Positions 50,708 to 63,827 of a stretch of DNA of 64,000 bases are shown here, piece after piece. This DNA comes from Vespa crabro (Eukaryota > Arthropoda > Insecta > Hymenoptera > Vespidae): NCBI RefSeq assembly GCF_910589235.1, contig NC_060976.1, positions 4,046,253 through 4,110,252 on the forward strand. The letters are read 5' to 3'. The notes under the pieces were generated by a model. That model was not told where the DNA came from, ran no database searches, and worked only from the letters and a program-made list of their open reading frames with translations. How positions within the stretch are numbered: the stretch's first letter is position 1; each line of letters begins with the position of its first letter. Position numbers and translations under genes: made by a program.

Positions 50708-51124
50708 GAGGAAGATGTCACGGCACGATGCTGGCGGTGGTGCTGGCGGTGGTGGGAGTGCGAGAAAGGGTGGGAGACGAACGACACCGCGAGGAGAGGC
50801 GCGAAGGGGGCTTCGAACGAAGGGACAGAGCCATAAGAGGGTTGATGGTGGCCCGGGGTGGCTCCAGTATGCCAGTCGCGCGTCAAACTCCCGAAGGAAA
50901 GCACGTACGAAGGTTCTACGTAACGCTACCGCCGTAACTACCCCCGAAACTGCTCCCTCTCTCGTCGACCGACGCACACTACTCCTTTTTCCTTTCTACG
51001 ACCTACTCGCTTATCACGTGCCGCCTACTATTTTCTCGTCGTCGTCCAATCTATTTCTAATCGTCTTCTTTTTCTTCTTCTTCTTTTATTTTCCTCCTTC
51101 ATTTCTTCTTCTCCTTTCGCCAAG

Positions 51125-51266
51125 AGGAGTGCCGACCCATAATCGTTGGACCCGGTCAGTGGAGCAGGTGCCGACGATCCATCGCGCAGATCCTTTTCCG
51201 GAAGATCTTTTCTACGCGCTTATACTTTGGTCTCGTCGAAAGAAAACTCCTCAAAGATTGACAAAG
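51125..51266 (+). CDS. Exon-like segment with two plausible frames
   Basis: A very long pyrimidine tract (about 51061-51120) ends in CGCCAAG, after which the sequence is open to a donor AAG|GTAACT at 51267. One frame reads GVPTHNRWTRSVEQVPTIHR... and ends in phase 0. A second reads DPVSGAGADDPSRRSFSGRS... and also looks protein-like. Both also stay open past the donor to near 51390, so an unspliced frame is possible. The acceptor has A at -3, which is suboptimal. No start codon or partner exon was tied to it. Confidence 0.25.
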
Positions 51267-53291
51267 GTAACTCTTCGTTTAATTATATTTCTCGCGATCG
51301 TTTCGAAGAAGAGAATACGCCTCGTAGAAGCTCGAAGGAACATCGTGGACTATCTCCCAAGGGAGAAAATACTCGATCGAGATAAAACTTTATGACTTAG
51401 ATCTTTTTTTTACTCGTTCGAATCACTATTGTATCGATATCGGCAGTATCTGTGTATCGCGCGCTCTTTGCTCCAAGCTCTTTTCGAACGCATAACGACA
51501 CAAAACGAATTACAATTTACACGATTCGCGTAACTTTTACGACGTCGTCGTGTCATCGTCTCGCGAGCAAATATAGATTTTATAGCACATCTTCCTTTGC
51601 ACCGTTTCTTTCATTCGGATATATCGAAAACGATCGCTATTTTCCAAAGACCGTTTCGTCGTACGCCAGAACGTAAACTCGCCTTTATTCACCGCGCATC
51701 GAACGACCGATATCGTGTCGTATCGATACCGAGTTATCTCTCGAATTCTATTCTTGAGAGATATTTAGATCGTATATACCGTGCGACATGTTAATATCGC
51801 TATGATCAACTCAACACTTTGTAACTCAACTTTTTCTTACATCATTTTGTAATAAAGTATAGTACGATATCAAAGTGGATAAAAGGAAAAAAGAATTAAA
51901 TGAATATTTGATCGTAGAACAAAGAAGGTATATAAGCAAGAGACAAGCGAATATGGCGCGTCGTCCAGTCGACCAGATGCAAAGAGGCAGATCTCTCTTG
52001 CGTCTTGCACAATCGCATATTTGTAATCTTTACGACGTTCTAACGGAACATGCTCCTTAATATGCGAAATTCCTATGCGAGATGCATAGTTCCTCGTAAC
52101 TTTTCGATCGGACGTACGTAGTTGCACGTAGTTATATAGGTATGGATCGATAACGATCGAGATCGTAATTCTTCCGATATCGATCGTACGGATCGATTTC
52201 TCGTCGTTGCGTCGATCTAGTCAAACCTACGTATAACTCTTTTAAAAAGTGGAGCTCGCGGCCGAAATGAAAGTTCGGAAGAGCCGGCCTCTCGAGCCTG
52301 CTGCGTTACTCGTCAAGTACGCACCGTTCCTTTCTAGTTTCAAGCCCTCCTCCTATCTCCGCTTATCACCGGCCATCCTTTCCTTCGTATCACTTTTGAC
52401 GCTCGATCATGAAACTTTAACGTTTCAAAATCTCCGTATTGCCATTGTCGCATTGTAAAAACGTTCGCAAATTATTTCATAATATCATCGTCATTATTTC
52501 CGTTTCCTTAACTTAATTAACTTAATTTTCCTGACTTTTCGTTATTGTCCTAAGGATATATGATACGAGGATATACTCTTCGATGTTAACGGGACGTAGA
52601 ATAACGAACAGGAAACGTTGCATGAAAACGTTGCATTTAAATCCTTTGTACATACGCTTCGTATATACATCTATTTAATTCCTTCTACATGGAATATATC
52701 TACCCTTATCATAGCTCTACTTTTATCATTGAGAAATGATAGACGACGAAAGCAGAAAATTTTTTTCTTTTTTAAAAGAATAAAACGAGTTACACTCGTC
52801 CGACGAGTTTTTATAGGCGAGAAAGATTATTATCACGAACTTCGCTATACGTAAAAATGATGTTCCTCTCGTCCGTATATCACGTCGTCATTGACTCGGA
52901 GAATACGGAATTTAAACTTACTTTTACTTTTTCTTTGAGAGATAAGAGGATAAAGCGAACGATCTAGAAGGCAAAGTTCGTTAAATAGAAGGAAAAATTC
53001 TGGCTAAATCAACTATTAAGATAATTGTAATAGTTTAAGAAGGGCACGAGAAGAAGAATTGGAATAAAGAAGATGACAGGAGAAAGGGAAGGGAAAAAAG
53101 AGAGAGAAGTAGAATATATCTATACGTTTCTGATAAAGATAATCGAGGATTTAATACGAGTATTCTGATTTAATGTGACCGGAAAAGTTAAACGAATCGC
53201 TGCATTACGCGGCTAATTACCATTCCCCGATCTTCGCGCTAATGAATTTCGACGGAAAGAGTAGTATATGTGAGAAAGACAGAGAGGGAGG

Positions 53292-53328
<37 letters not shown>

Positions 53329-54124
53329 TATGAGGTGACGAAAATGAAAAAGATGAGAATAACTACGAGACGACGACAACGAGTACGATGACGACAAGCT
53401 CCGTAATATTCGACCCTCGATGAAACAGCGAGAAACTCCTGAGAGAAGCTGAAATGATGTTTAAGGAAATCTTCCCTTAAGTCGAAGGCCCGTACCGTTT
53501 AACGCAATTGGGGCTCATTTAAAAATCCCATCAAAAATGTACTTGGAAATATCTGCGTGTTCCTTCCTTCACCACCTCTCTCTCTCTGTCTGTTCCTCAA
53601 CCCTCTTTCTCTCTCTCTCTTTACTTTTCTTCTCCCCTTTAACCCCCTAGGCTATTTCTACAGCCCAGCGATCATCCTCCTTTATCCCATCTCTCCTTAC
53701 TCGACACTCTCCTTCCTTCTTTTCCTTAACTCTCCTCTCTCTTTCCTTCTCCTTCTCCCTTTTCCTTTCTTTTTGTATCCCACGCTCCAACACTCCTCCA
53801 GTTTCCGGGAAAGAACTAGTCACTACAGTCAACCAAAAGAAAGACGGAACGAATTGTCTGATTGGATTGTAAGTTCAATTTACACTACGCTTCGTGTTCT
53901 ATTTTCCAACGTGAACACCATACGCACATAGACTCGCTCGTTTCGTAATTTATTACGATATCGTTCGCACAAAGCCGTCGTGTTTTGCAAAGCGAGATTC
54001 AAAGCATCCGAACAAATGAGACTTTCTCGGACGAAGGACGTAACGACGTAGCGACGATAAAGGAGCTCGATGTAGTCGAAAAAAGATTGTTGGATTTTAT
54101 ACTTGCGAGAGAAAAAGAAAGAAA

Positions 54125-54126
<2 letters not shown>

Positions 54127-54167
<41 letters not shown>
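54127..54167. repeat. (GA)n microsatellite
   Basis: Pure GA run. Confidence 0.97.
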
Positions 54168-54169
<2 letters not shown>

Positions 54170-56385
54170 CATGGAGCGATACATTTGCAATCGGCAATAA
54201 TTGAAAATCTTATTCCGGAGGATGATCTTCATTAAACGTAAAACAGGATGGAACGGAACTAGCTCGCGAATGGCCATGCCGAGTGGGTGAAAGGTCGAAA
54301 AGCGAGCGTTGAATGATTCGATGATTGCGCGCGCTTCCTGGAAAATTCGTTTTTCCTGCGCGAAAGGGCAATGCGATGGAAGTAACGAGCCCCCATTGTA
54401 CGAACCACTTGATTTTTCTTTCTAGCCTAAAATTATCCCAGTTATATTTTTCACGATCCATCTATCATCGTATAGGTCACCGATTAAATAACAGGCGGTA
54501 TCGTTCATTGTTACGCATCGAAAGACTTTTTCCGACGAACCATTTTTTTTTTCTTTCAACAAAAGGTTGCCTCTATGTTCCTCGCTCGTTCCCTCATCGA
54601 TGAAAAAAGCCGACGCGTCCCCACTGAGCCTTTCTTTTTTTTTTTTTTCCTTTTTCTCGACGGATAAAATATTTCATTGTGAAACTCCTAAAATTTTATG
54701 ACATCGGGAATCGGTTCGTCGTTTTTACGATGCTTCGCGCGCGTCACCGCTAGACCAACGATGCGAAAGCTGAGCTTTCCAGTCAATAACAATCACAGCC
54801 GAGTGTACGTTAGCGAAATTAAATTTTCGTTGTTCGATCGTTGTACTCGTGAGACAGCACCTCATCTTGTTTGTTTGCTCGTTCGGCAATTTTTTTATTT
54901 GCTCCGCGAATAAGAAATTTGTCCTTCGAAACAAAGGGATAATGTGTTTTCTCGTTTACAAAATTATTGAATTTTCTATAAGTAAACGATCCTAATACTC
55001 GCAAGAGTTAATTTATTTCGAACATTTTAATATTCGCATATATTATTTTCAAGATCGACCAACAGACGCTCGATAAGACACGGAATTGACGGAATTTTTA
55101 AAGGAATGAGATTTATTATCTGTTTCATTTATTGCCTTTGGCCTCTTTCGCTTTGAGAATATAATAGGATGCGTAAGACTTTTATTCGGACTCTGTGTTT
55201 CAAAACAAATACGCATTCGTCTCTCGTGTCGAGAAATGAAGTCATTCGGTCTAATACGAATATATTTTTTTTTTCTTATATTACGTCAGTAAAATATATC
55301 CAATTATTTCATTGAAAGCGTTAAGAAGAAAAAAATATATTATTTTTTATCCGTAACTCGATACATTTGTCTTGTCTTTTTTTTTTTTTTCTCGAAACGG
55401 CTTAGCTCAAACTCGAGTCGAAGGAAATATCGAAAATCAAGGCGTTATCGCCTGCACAGGCCGCTTCCGGCGACGTTGTCCCTTTAAAGGCAACTTGCCT
55501 TCGTGATATCTTAATCTTTAATTATCGCGCCTTCCTACCGCCCTTAATTATGACGTAATTGCAATTAGATAGGGTATCTGTGTCCTGTCGGAAAAGTTCG
55601 ACGCCCGCAACCCTCGGCGAGCTCGTCGGAGATACTCGGTTAGTCTCGGCGACTTCGACATTGGTGCCATTATTGGAGGTATCGCGAGTTAAAAGAAGAT
55701 CGTCCAGCGATACTTTTCGTTTGAGTCGAGTCGATAAATAATACGTTAGCGACATAAGAGAATTTGCCTCTTTGAAAGATTCACGCCTCGTCCTTAATGC
55801 ATTCGGCGATGAATATAAAAAAGGGAAAACGCATTAGGGGCGTCGTCGGGTGGAACGCGCGAGACTATATATTTTTCCGGGAAAGACAGGAAACGATTAC
55901 CCCTGGTGCGAACGTAATTACGATAGGACGAGGTACGAGGTAGAGGCTTACATGTAAATTGCTGCTTAAAGCCCGATCGTGCGCGTCAATCCCAGCAGCT
56001 AGATTAGAAAAAGCAAGAAGCTTCTTACATGGCTGACTAGACACGGGTTTGCCGTCGTCGAAGGGATAGAAGGAAGAAGAGAGAAAGACGAAATGAACTA
56101 GACTGAGAGGGCCGAAGGAGAAACGAAGAGGAAAATGAAGAGACCGGAACCAAAAGAAAACAAGACTACTCTAGCGAATTGCGTGTCCGTCGGCGAAGAA
56201 TTTATCGAGCATCCTCCGATAAGTCTAACACCTCGAGCAATCGAAATTACCGAGTAGTTAGACGATAAAAAGGTAAAATCTCTAAGAAGATGAGATCGAT
56301 AGGAGAAGGGAATAGGATGTCATTGTGAAAATGGCGTAAAAGGTAAAAAGGAGGAAGGAACGGCCGGAAAACGTGATTATCGAGC

Positions 56386-56421
<36 letters not shown>

Positions 56422-56473
56422 ATTTATATATATATATATTTATATATATATATTTATATATATATATATATAT
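56386..56473. repeat. (TA)n array with periodic TTT interruptions
   Basis: TA run interrupted four times by an extra T giving TTTATA, spaced about 14-17 bp, so it has a higher-order pattern. Confidence 0.93.
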
Positions 56474-57098
56474 GCATGTATGTACAAGTATGCATATGTA
56501 TATACGTAGGTACGTGTATTCCGGATGTAAAAGTATTTTCGCGTGCAGATATAACATACTCGTCTAGAAGAACATTCTCCGAAGAATATCGCTCGACGGT
56601 GAAGGTATATAGTCGACAGCTCGCACCGATTCTTACATAGCGAAAGGGAAGAGCATAGAAGAGCATTCGACGTAGTATGTAGTTATACGCAGGGTAGTAT
56701 ATGCGCCAGGCTATCCTATCTGCGTGCATACATCCGCCCTCGTTTATGTATTTTCCTCTGGCTCGAAAGGAATCGAGAGTGTCGTGAAAGGAACCGTGAA
56801 GAGTCAAGACCGTCGAATCGTCTCGAACTCGAACGTAAGTAGGAGCAACGTTGAATTCAGAAGATGATTGATTTCGCAGATAAATTCCGCTTCGTGCCAC
56901 GATAACCATATTTCTTCGCGCTTGAATTCAGCAAGGAGGAGAAGCTTTTTACGAATGCACCGAATTGCCTTCCTGATTATGTACATATCGATATCTTCTT
57001 CGGTAGTATCGTGTAAAAATCACTGAATCGTTACCTTCGAAATTTATTATAATACTCCTCTCTTTTTCCCCCTCTTTCACTTTCTTTTTCCTAAGCAG

Positions 57099-57212
57099 AC
57101 TTACAATTAGAAAAATAACGATGCTCGTTGGCAAACGAGGAGAATTTCTGGTAAGAGCGAAGGACAAAGTACGTCGGTACTCACAACGATCGTTTCAAGA
57201 GCGGCCAAAATC
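57099..57212 (+). CDS. Exon-like segment, plus strand, unidentified
   Basis: A textbook 3' splice site (about 40 nt of nearly pure pyrimidine ending in TTTTTCCTAAGCAG at 57098) is followed by an open frame with ATG at 57121 (MLVGKRGEFLVRAKDKVRRY). The frame ends exactly at a GTGAGT donor (57213), one codon before a genomic stop. An earlier donor, CTG|GTAAGA at 57151, would give a shorter exon. As an internal exon it is 114 nt, phase 2 in and phase 2 out; as a starting exon it would encode about 31 residues. The peptide is basic and unrecognised, and no partner exons were identified. The minus strand also carries a GTGAGT donor here after an open frame, so strand is not certain. Confidence 0.35.
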
Positions 57213-59441
57213 GTGAGTCTTAACGATTCGAAGCGCAAAAAATTAAATTCCCCACTTCCGTCTCTAATAGAACGGCCAACCGGGCGTTCGTCGGAAACGA
57301 CCGAGGATCAAATTAGAAGCGAAGCCTCGAAGAGTTATAAAATTTTATTTTATTCGTCGGTCGGCAATTCGCTTTGGATTTGTCGTTGCCAGCTTCGAGC
57401 TTTACCATTCACGTGCATCGTCGATCGTTCTTCGAAAGGAACGCCTTCTCGTATAGTCCAGTTTTCCTATCTTCTACTAATCTCTAATATTTCCCCCTCC
57501 GAGAACTTATAACCATACGTGCCGATTGTGCGTCCTATCGAAATTATTTCAACTGTAGTAAAAATAAACGAATTAATAATAGTGAAACTCGATGATACCC
57601 GATCGATGATCGGTGCAAACCCATCTGAAAAGAAAGATTCTCGATAAACGTGAACGAATTGCGCTCGAAGCGGGTGCTACCTGCCACAAATGCTCGACGA
57701 TGCATCGTCGAACGGAAGCGTTGGCTTGCGTGAAGAGCACGTGAGAGGTGGAATCCCATTCTGGTAAATACCCTTTCTATATAACGGGAGTACCTAAAGA
57801 AGAAGTACATGGGAATAGAGAGAGAGAGAGAAATAAAGTGTGTCTGTATGTGTGTACGCGCGTATATGCGTATGTGACGAGGAGGGTAGTCGAGCTGGCA
57901 CCCGAGTAATAGCGGCTGAACCATCCGGCAGAAAATCTCTTTCGCTGAATACGGTAAAGTATAGGAATCCAGAGAGAGAGAGAGAGATGGAGAGAACGTG
58001 CGTGAAAGATAAAAAGAGAGAACGCATTATAATGGATATACGCAAGCAACGCCGCAATGCATACCAAGACCCTTCTGACCATTTACGTGTACTCAATCCC
58101 CGTTTAGGCTGACTCTTTTTAGGCCGCACCTGTGGGGTCGCCTTCGACTGGTCACCCCTATTATAGTGCGCATGCGAGAAGGAGAGAGAGAGAGAGAGAG
58201 AATTGATCTTGATCCGGCACTTTGCGAGCGGAGAATCGTCGCTCAGCGATTACCGCTTTACCGAGCCAAATAGTTACGATTACCGAGTTCTCTCCTAGGA
58301 ATATCACTCTATTACCGTATCTCCTTGTTTGACGCAATCTTCCAACAATTTTATTTCTTCGTAAGCTCATTGCCGACGTACGTGCTTCTTTTCGTTCGTA
58401 TGTAGGTACTTAACAGCTAATTCTCGAGGAATTAGATATGCTTACCTAGACTTTACTTTAACGATCTCCCCGATAGGCTCTTGAGGAAAATTGCAAAGTT
58501 TCATGACGCGGCATGTTTAATAAATGATTAAAGTTCGATCGGCGACTCTGACCACGTTCGTTTCATTCTCGCTCATTAACTTTGGCGTTTGGGAAACATC
58601 GCGGTTCTACGATTTTAAATTGTTCCGCTCTGCGGTACACTCGTACCTGAATATACGCATCTACATTTATTTAGATACGTAAATACATAGGCGCACGTGC
58701 CGGCCATATAGGCGCGATCACGAGCGTCGTTCAACTTCATAATCCAGCCGTAACGTTGGATCATTAACCGCTTGTTCGTTCGCCGAGCCGTAAGCGATTA
58801 GCCGTGTCTCTCATTAAGTACAGTCGCGCCTGTAATCGTCGATATACGGAAAACGTTGCTTCGAATCCAACGATTTTCAACGTGCTACTATGCACGGAGG
58901 AATTGCGTGTCCCGATGAAATTGACCTTGTGGAACGATGCGGCCCCTTTCGCTTCGTCGTTCGATTCATCGACGGCCGAGCGGACTGATCGTTAATTCCT
59001 CCTCCAAGAACTCGTCGATATTTTTTAATCGAGAAATGGTATACGATTCGTAGGTTCGAACATCATTGAGAATCGGGGGAGAGGGGTGGAGAGAGAGAGA
59101 GAGAGAGAGAGAAAGGGAGAGAAAAATCATTCGATTCGAGCAGTAAATTCGAGGTAGATCTCGAAATCGTAAATCGGAGTAACAACGGCGGAACAATGCG
59201 CATACGCAGGTCACCTAGTTCGTTCGCAAAAATTAACGCTTAAGCCCCCCTAGATAAAGCAATTCTAAACGATCGTTGATCCCGATAAGCTTCGGGTTAG
59301 AGCACTCGGATATTCGGCGCATCCAGCGAACATATACGTATGTACAACGAGAGAAAAGCCACGATACTATACATCGCTTACGATCGTTGCCATGACTCGT
59401 TGCACACTCCTACCGTGGGCTATGCTGCTATTTACTACGTA

Positions 59442-59472
<31 letters not shown>

Positions 59473-60613
59473 TTATTCTTCCTGCAACCATCCAGTCCCT
59501 ACCACATCCTATCTCTCTATCTTTCTCGTGTTTCCAAACACGATGGTATAGGCACGTGTAGTATACCTTGGAGTTATCGTCGCGATATTTTCGACCAGCG
59601 GATTTAGCCCGTACCTATTTCTTTCCCTTGTTTCGCATTCTCTGAACGTGCTTTTTTTCTCCCGAAAATACGAGTATCGATTCCTTCCAGCAAGAAGCAA
59701 AAACAACGCGAGAGAGAATATTTTCGAGTTATTACTTGGGTCATCGATACTCCTCTAATGGCACTTGAATTTCTTTCCGTTTCTTTTTTCTTTTCTTTCT
59801 TTTCCTTTTTCTTTTTTTACTCGACTCGCGCGATCGACGTAGTCTCTACGCATAATTAAAGTCAACGAGAACTTAGATTGGCGAGTATTTCGCACCCGGT
59901 CTTTCGCAAGCTAGTGGAAGAGATTGATGCTTTGCAGTTACAGAAACTTTAGCGAAGTCTTTAATTGGAAAAGACGAAGAGGAGTAGGAGAATGGACGGC
60001 CGTCGACCTTGAATCGCGAATCACTCAAACGCGTCTTTTCTTTAAATTAAAATTACAGAGAAAAAAAAAAAGAAGAGGCAAACAAAAACGTTGGATACGT
60101 AGGTCGAAAATTTCGAGAGAAAGGAGTGAAAGAAGAAAAAAGAAAAGAGAAGAGAAAATTGCAATCAAATTGTTTCGCCAGGACGTCTACGCGAATTTAT
60201 TCCTTTCTCGACTTTCCTTCGCTATCTCAGTTTTCTCTTTCGTCGCTTGCTACTTTCACGGTCGATATTAGATGAATGGAAACGACAGAGACTTATGCGA
60301 AAGGACGAAAAGGACGTAAGAGCGAGAGACGAAAATCTTCCTCGTTCTGTCTTTTTCAAGCTTTTCAAACGCAAGTACTCCATCGTCCCCTCTTTTGCGT
60401 GCGAGCAATCGAGTTTCAAAGCGAAGCAGTAACGTATGAAGACGATTACGCGGTCGTTCAATGAGAATGAAAGAAACATGGGACGTTGAATATTTCAGTA
60501 ACAAGCAGATCGTTGACTCAATACTTTTGTCAGGGTCTCTTAGAAACTTTGTTCGTGACACGAATAAATTAAATCATCTTGGTGAATCGTATTAAGACGA
60601 TTTAACGTTCTAC

Positions 60614-60670
<57 letters not shown>
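60614..60670. repeat. (AAT)19 microsatellite
   Basis: 57 bp of pure AAT with no interruption, which suggests it is young and variable. Confidence 0.97.
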
Positions 60671-62168
60671 CGCGATAAGACCGACAACTTATTTCGTGAA
60701 CTCGGAATACCGCGTTAATCCGATAAAATAATTAATATGCAAGCGATTAAACGCGTAATGAATTTTCCAAAGATAAAAAGGAGAAAAATCGTCGGTCGAC
60801 CATAACGGTTCGTAACTACTTCCACTTCCGTATCTTGCTCGGCTTATATCGACTTACACTACTGTGGTCGCCTTAATCTCGAAGCATATCCCTATCCAGT
60901 ATCGAGTAATTCCTAATGGAATCTCAGAGACGAGAAAAGGCGGAAGACGGAAGGTGTATCTAAATTCATTACAGTCTATTTCGCGAAGTTTAATTAAATA
61001 AGAAACTCTAAGGAAGAGGATCTTTCGTTGATCGGAGGAGAAGGAGAACGAAGGAGAAACGACAATAAAGCTTTCGAGAAAGAAACGAAAGTATCGAAAG
61101 TCGAACGCTTCGAACCGAACAAGCGTTTATGTTTTTTTTTCTTTTCAAAAAAGAAAAAGAAATATATATCTGTCCTTTAATTTTCTTCTTCTTTTTCTTT
61201 TTTTTTTTTTTGAACGTTTAAAGAGCGCCTTTTCTATTTTTTCCACTTATACGTTTTATACGTTTAAATTTGTAAATAAATGACAAGGATATGAGCTAGC
61301 ATAAAAATATGAAATTGTTCGTGAAAACTTTACGTCCGTCAAAATTAAAATGAAACTTTAAAGCTAATTTAATAATCTCGGATATTGCAATATGCGTAAT
61401 TGTAACAATCTCGAAATTTTAACAAGAACAATTTACTTTGACAATATGTAACAATTAATGAAATTCACAACAATAGGATGTATCAATTACAAATATTATT
61501 ACTTTTCTATCGTATATACTATCAGTGAGCTTTCGAACATGTTTCTCGTAAAATCATAAAAACAATCTATCCATTACTCCTGCGACATGTATGACTCTCA
61601 AATCAGATGCATAACATTTGCCATTTGAACGTTCTAGTCAAGAAGAAACAAAAGAATAAAATAAAAGTTTAGCTCGATATTCGGACAAGTTTGAGTAGCG
61701 TAAAAATTCATAACGCGTACGACAAATATTGGAAAACAAGTTTGTCTAAATTTTATTCTGCAATCAACGAATCGTAGCACGAAACACGGTTGTATGACTT
61801 TAATCCAGATCAATGATCGCACACTGGGGAATAGGATTAAATATAAATATGCATCGTCAATTGTACAGTTTAATCAGAGTACAAGTGGAAAGAAAAAAAG
61901 GAGAAAATGTACAAATTTAACTTGTATCTTCTTAATCTATTGCTTTATACTAGAGAAAGAGAGGGAGAGAGAGAGAGAAAGAGAGCGCGTCTCAATTATC
62001 GCCTCGGCGCCGCGCCGCATCGTTCTAATTTTCGAGCGGGAAATCGTCCATGTAAATGAGAACGTCCAGAAGGACATTGCTTTTCAAAGTTACCCCCCTG
62101 TGACAATGAGAACGTGCGAGTGGCATAGACGTATATAGCTTGAACGCACACATGAAGAGACGCGCATG

Positions 62169-62171
<3 letters not shown>

Positions 62172-62208
<37 letters not shown>

Positions 62209-62241
62209 CACGTACACGCACACAGACACACACACACACAC
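62172..62241. repeat. (CT)n-(CA)n compound microsatellite
   Basis: CT run (62172-62205), a short mixed segment, then a CA run (62226-62241). Confidence 0.95.
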
Positions 62242-62446
62242 CCTCTCTCAATATAGCAGAGACAATGAAGTTAGGAGGAGAAGGAGAGAAGGCTGTCAGA
62301 TGGCAAAGTCATGATAGTCGATGCGCACCGTGTCGAGCTAGTATTCGTGAACAACGCGTCTCTCCATACACACGTCGAAGACACAATGTGTGCGGTCACA
62401 GTAGTAACATAGACGGCAACTTGTGCACGAGCGAGCGACCAACCAA

Positions 62447-62534
62447 ACGACGACGACGACACCAACGACGACGACGACGACGACGACCACGACGACGACG
62501 ACGACGACGACGACGCCGACGACGACGACGACGA
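62447..62534. repeat. (ACG)n trinucleotide array
   Basis: About 88 bp of CGA/ACG units with a few substitutions (ACC, CAC, GCC). It reads as Arg or Asp runs on the plus strand and as Ser or Val runs on the minus strand, so the long frames across it are not evidence of a gene. Confidence 0.95.
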
Positions 62535-62939
62535 ATCGTATCTCAAACGGAAGGCGCAATGCGCATTGTTTCGCCGAGCTCCCCGACGTTTGACGACGCC
62601 GGTGAAACAGACGTTTCCTTCGAACCAACCACCGTGCAACTTTATAGACACCCTTGCTTGTATCGTTTGGATCGTCGCTTTCGACTTCTACGCGTACACT
62701 CGCGTATACGATCGCACTGATCCAAACTTATTAAATTGAAGCGATCCTTTAGAAACTTTTCGATTATTACCACGTCTCGTATCTTCGAATTGTATTCATA
62801 TAAATGTTTAACTCGTGGACTCGATCGATACTGCGATTAGAAACGACTACACATATTCTTCTCCATTGAAAATGTCTTTTTTAAATTCAACAGGATATAT
62901 TAGTCGTACCATTTCGTCTCGTTCGTTTGCAAAACTCGT

Positions 62940-63116
62940 GTCTCAGGATTTAGCGACGATTAACATCGCGTGAAAATCGATCTCGACCTCGAGGGCGCGC
63001 GAGGACCCTCAAAGAGGGAAGCATGCTCGAGGCAGCCGTTCACCTCGTTCGTTCGTTTCATCCGTCTTATCGCTCGGTTCACTCAGGCCGCTTTACCCTT
63101 CGCGTCTAGTTCGAAC

Positions 63117-63153
<37 letters not shown>

Positions 63154-63430
63154 AACGAGGCGTGCGCCGACGTGTGGGTGCCTTAAACCGCTCGCTGTCT
63201 CTCGTCGTCTCTCGCCTTGCGACTCTTCCTCCCTTCGCGAACGAGCGACCTCGGAAGAGCATCACCTCCGACCCTTCGACTAGCACCAAGAGCAGTCAGC
63301 CTCGACTCGACTCCAGTCAGCCAGCCGGAAGCGTTACGCTGCGCTTCCACGCGAACAACTACGAGGACGACGACGACGGTTCGATCGCGAGCATTGTAGA
63401 TACGTGCCGAGAGAGACAGAGAGAGAGAGA
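62940..63430 (+). promoter_or_regulatory. CG-rich 5'-end/promoter-like region
   Basis: This block is clearly richer in C, G and CG dinucleotides than its flanks, interrupted by a (GA)n tract at 63121-63152. It contains repeated CAGTCAGCC-like words near 63290-63330, and it lies upstream of a candidate start exon on the same strand. A 180-codon open frame crosses it (62970-63512), but it lacks an ATG start and includes the GA repeat. I read it as untranslated leader or promoter rather than coding. No TATA box was assigned. Confidence 0.3.
63121..63152. repeat. (GA)n microsatellite in the CG-rich region
   Basis: Pure GA run of 16 units located within the promoter-like block. Confidence 0.96.
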
Positions 63431-63707
63431 GAGATCTGACCGAGGTCAATGCTTCAAGCTGTCACATCAGAGAGTATCTCGAGTATATTTTTTGCTTGAG
63501 AATAGCAAATAGAAAATTCTTCCTTCCTTTCTGTCTTTTTCGACAAAGCTTCTTTCCTCCTTTGAATTTTGAATCGCACCGAAGACTAGCTCCCTAGTCT
63601 TTCGCATTACTTTCACATATATATTATTCATTCGTCGTTCCGCGACTCATTCCACGCGTTCGATTTATCATTGTTTGCTCTTACGTTTTTGCAAATTATA
63701 TTAACAG

Positions 63708-63827
63708 ATAGGAACGCACGATATTGCAGACCTTAAAGAAAGATAGAGATAGTGGGAAAGGGAGGTAGAAAGAGAAGGGAGCAAATAGGTAGGGGGATGA
63801 CGGAGCCGGCGCTCTGTAAACTCGAGG
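63708..63827 (+). CDS. Candidate first coding exon at the right edge, plus strand
   Basis: An acceptor (TTATATTAACAG, ending 63707) opens a 120-nt segment that ends at a strong donor, GAGG|GTAAGG. Within it, ATG 63797 begins MTEPALCKLEG and reaches the donor in phase 1. Reading past the donor meets a stop within about 11 codons, as expected if it is spliced. The first 89 nt would be 5' UTR. The CG-rich block at 62.9-63.45 kb would supply the upstream leader. The gene would continue beyond 64000. The short peptide is not recognisable. Confidence 0.35.

Larger units (their letters stand above)
50101..51124. other. GC- and GA-rich block, possible gene 5' region
   Basis: This purine-rich, CG-rich block carries a GGAA array and several GA tracts. 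Long frames exist on both strands (minus 50117-50977, plus 50715-51395), but they are dominated by repeats. On the plus strand ATG 50715 opens a Gly/Arg-rich peptide (MSRHDAGGGAGGGGSARKG) in a fair context. It could be a leader or first exon of something that includes the 51.1-kb segment, but no good donor joins them. Confidence 0.3.
51400..57098. other. Mostly non-coding stretch
   Basis: No supported gene. It includes GA tracts (53294-53325, 54127-54167), T-rich runs near 54640 and 55380, and a long TA array (56386-56473). A terminal-exon-like frame at 51863-52060 (ends NLYDVLTEHAP, then TAA) was considered but has a weak acceptor. Confidence 0.5.
57213..62939. other. Mostly non-coding stretch
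   Basis: No supported exon. It contains short GA tracts near 57820, 57970, 58180 and 59093, a T-run (59442-59474), a pure AAT array (60614-60670), and TC/CA and ACG arrays between 62172 and 62534. A 75-codon open frame at 58768-58995 lacks an upstream ATG and clear splice sites. Confidence 0.5.

Noticed and set aside
50117..50977. 286-codon minus-strand open frame
   Set aside because: It translates GA, GGAA and GA-rich tracts (Ser-Leu, Phe-Leu-Pro-Ser runs). No splice or homology support.
51863..52060. Terminal-exon-like frame ending NLYDVLTEHAP
   Set aside because: Acceptor region is A-rich, an 85-codon antisense frame is equally open, and no partner exon was found.
58768..58995. 75-codon open frame (YTENVASNPTIFNVLL...)
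   Set aside because: Protein-like by eye, but no ATG near the start and no clear acceptor or donor.
62166..62720. 184-codon plus-strand open frame with a long Arg run
   Set aside because: The frame is held open by CT, CA and ACG arrays. A similar run of Ser is open on the minus strand, so openness reflects the repeat.
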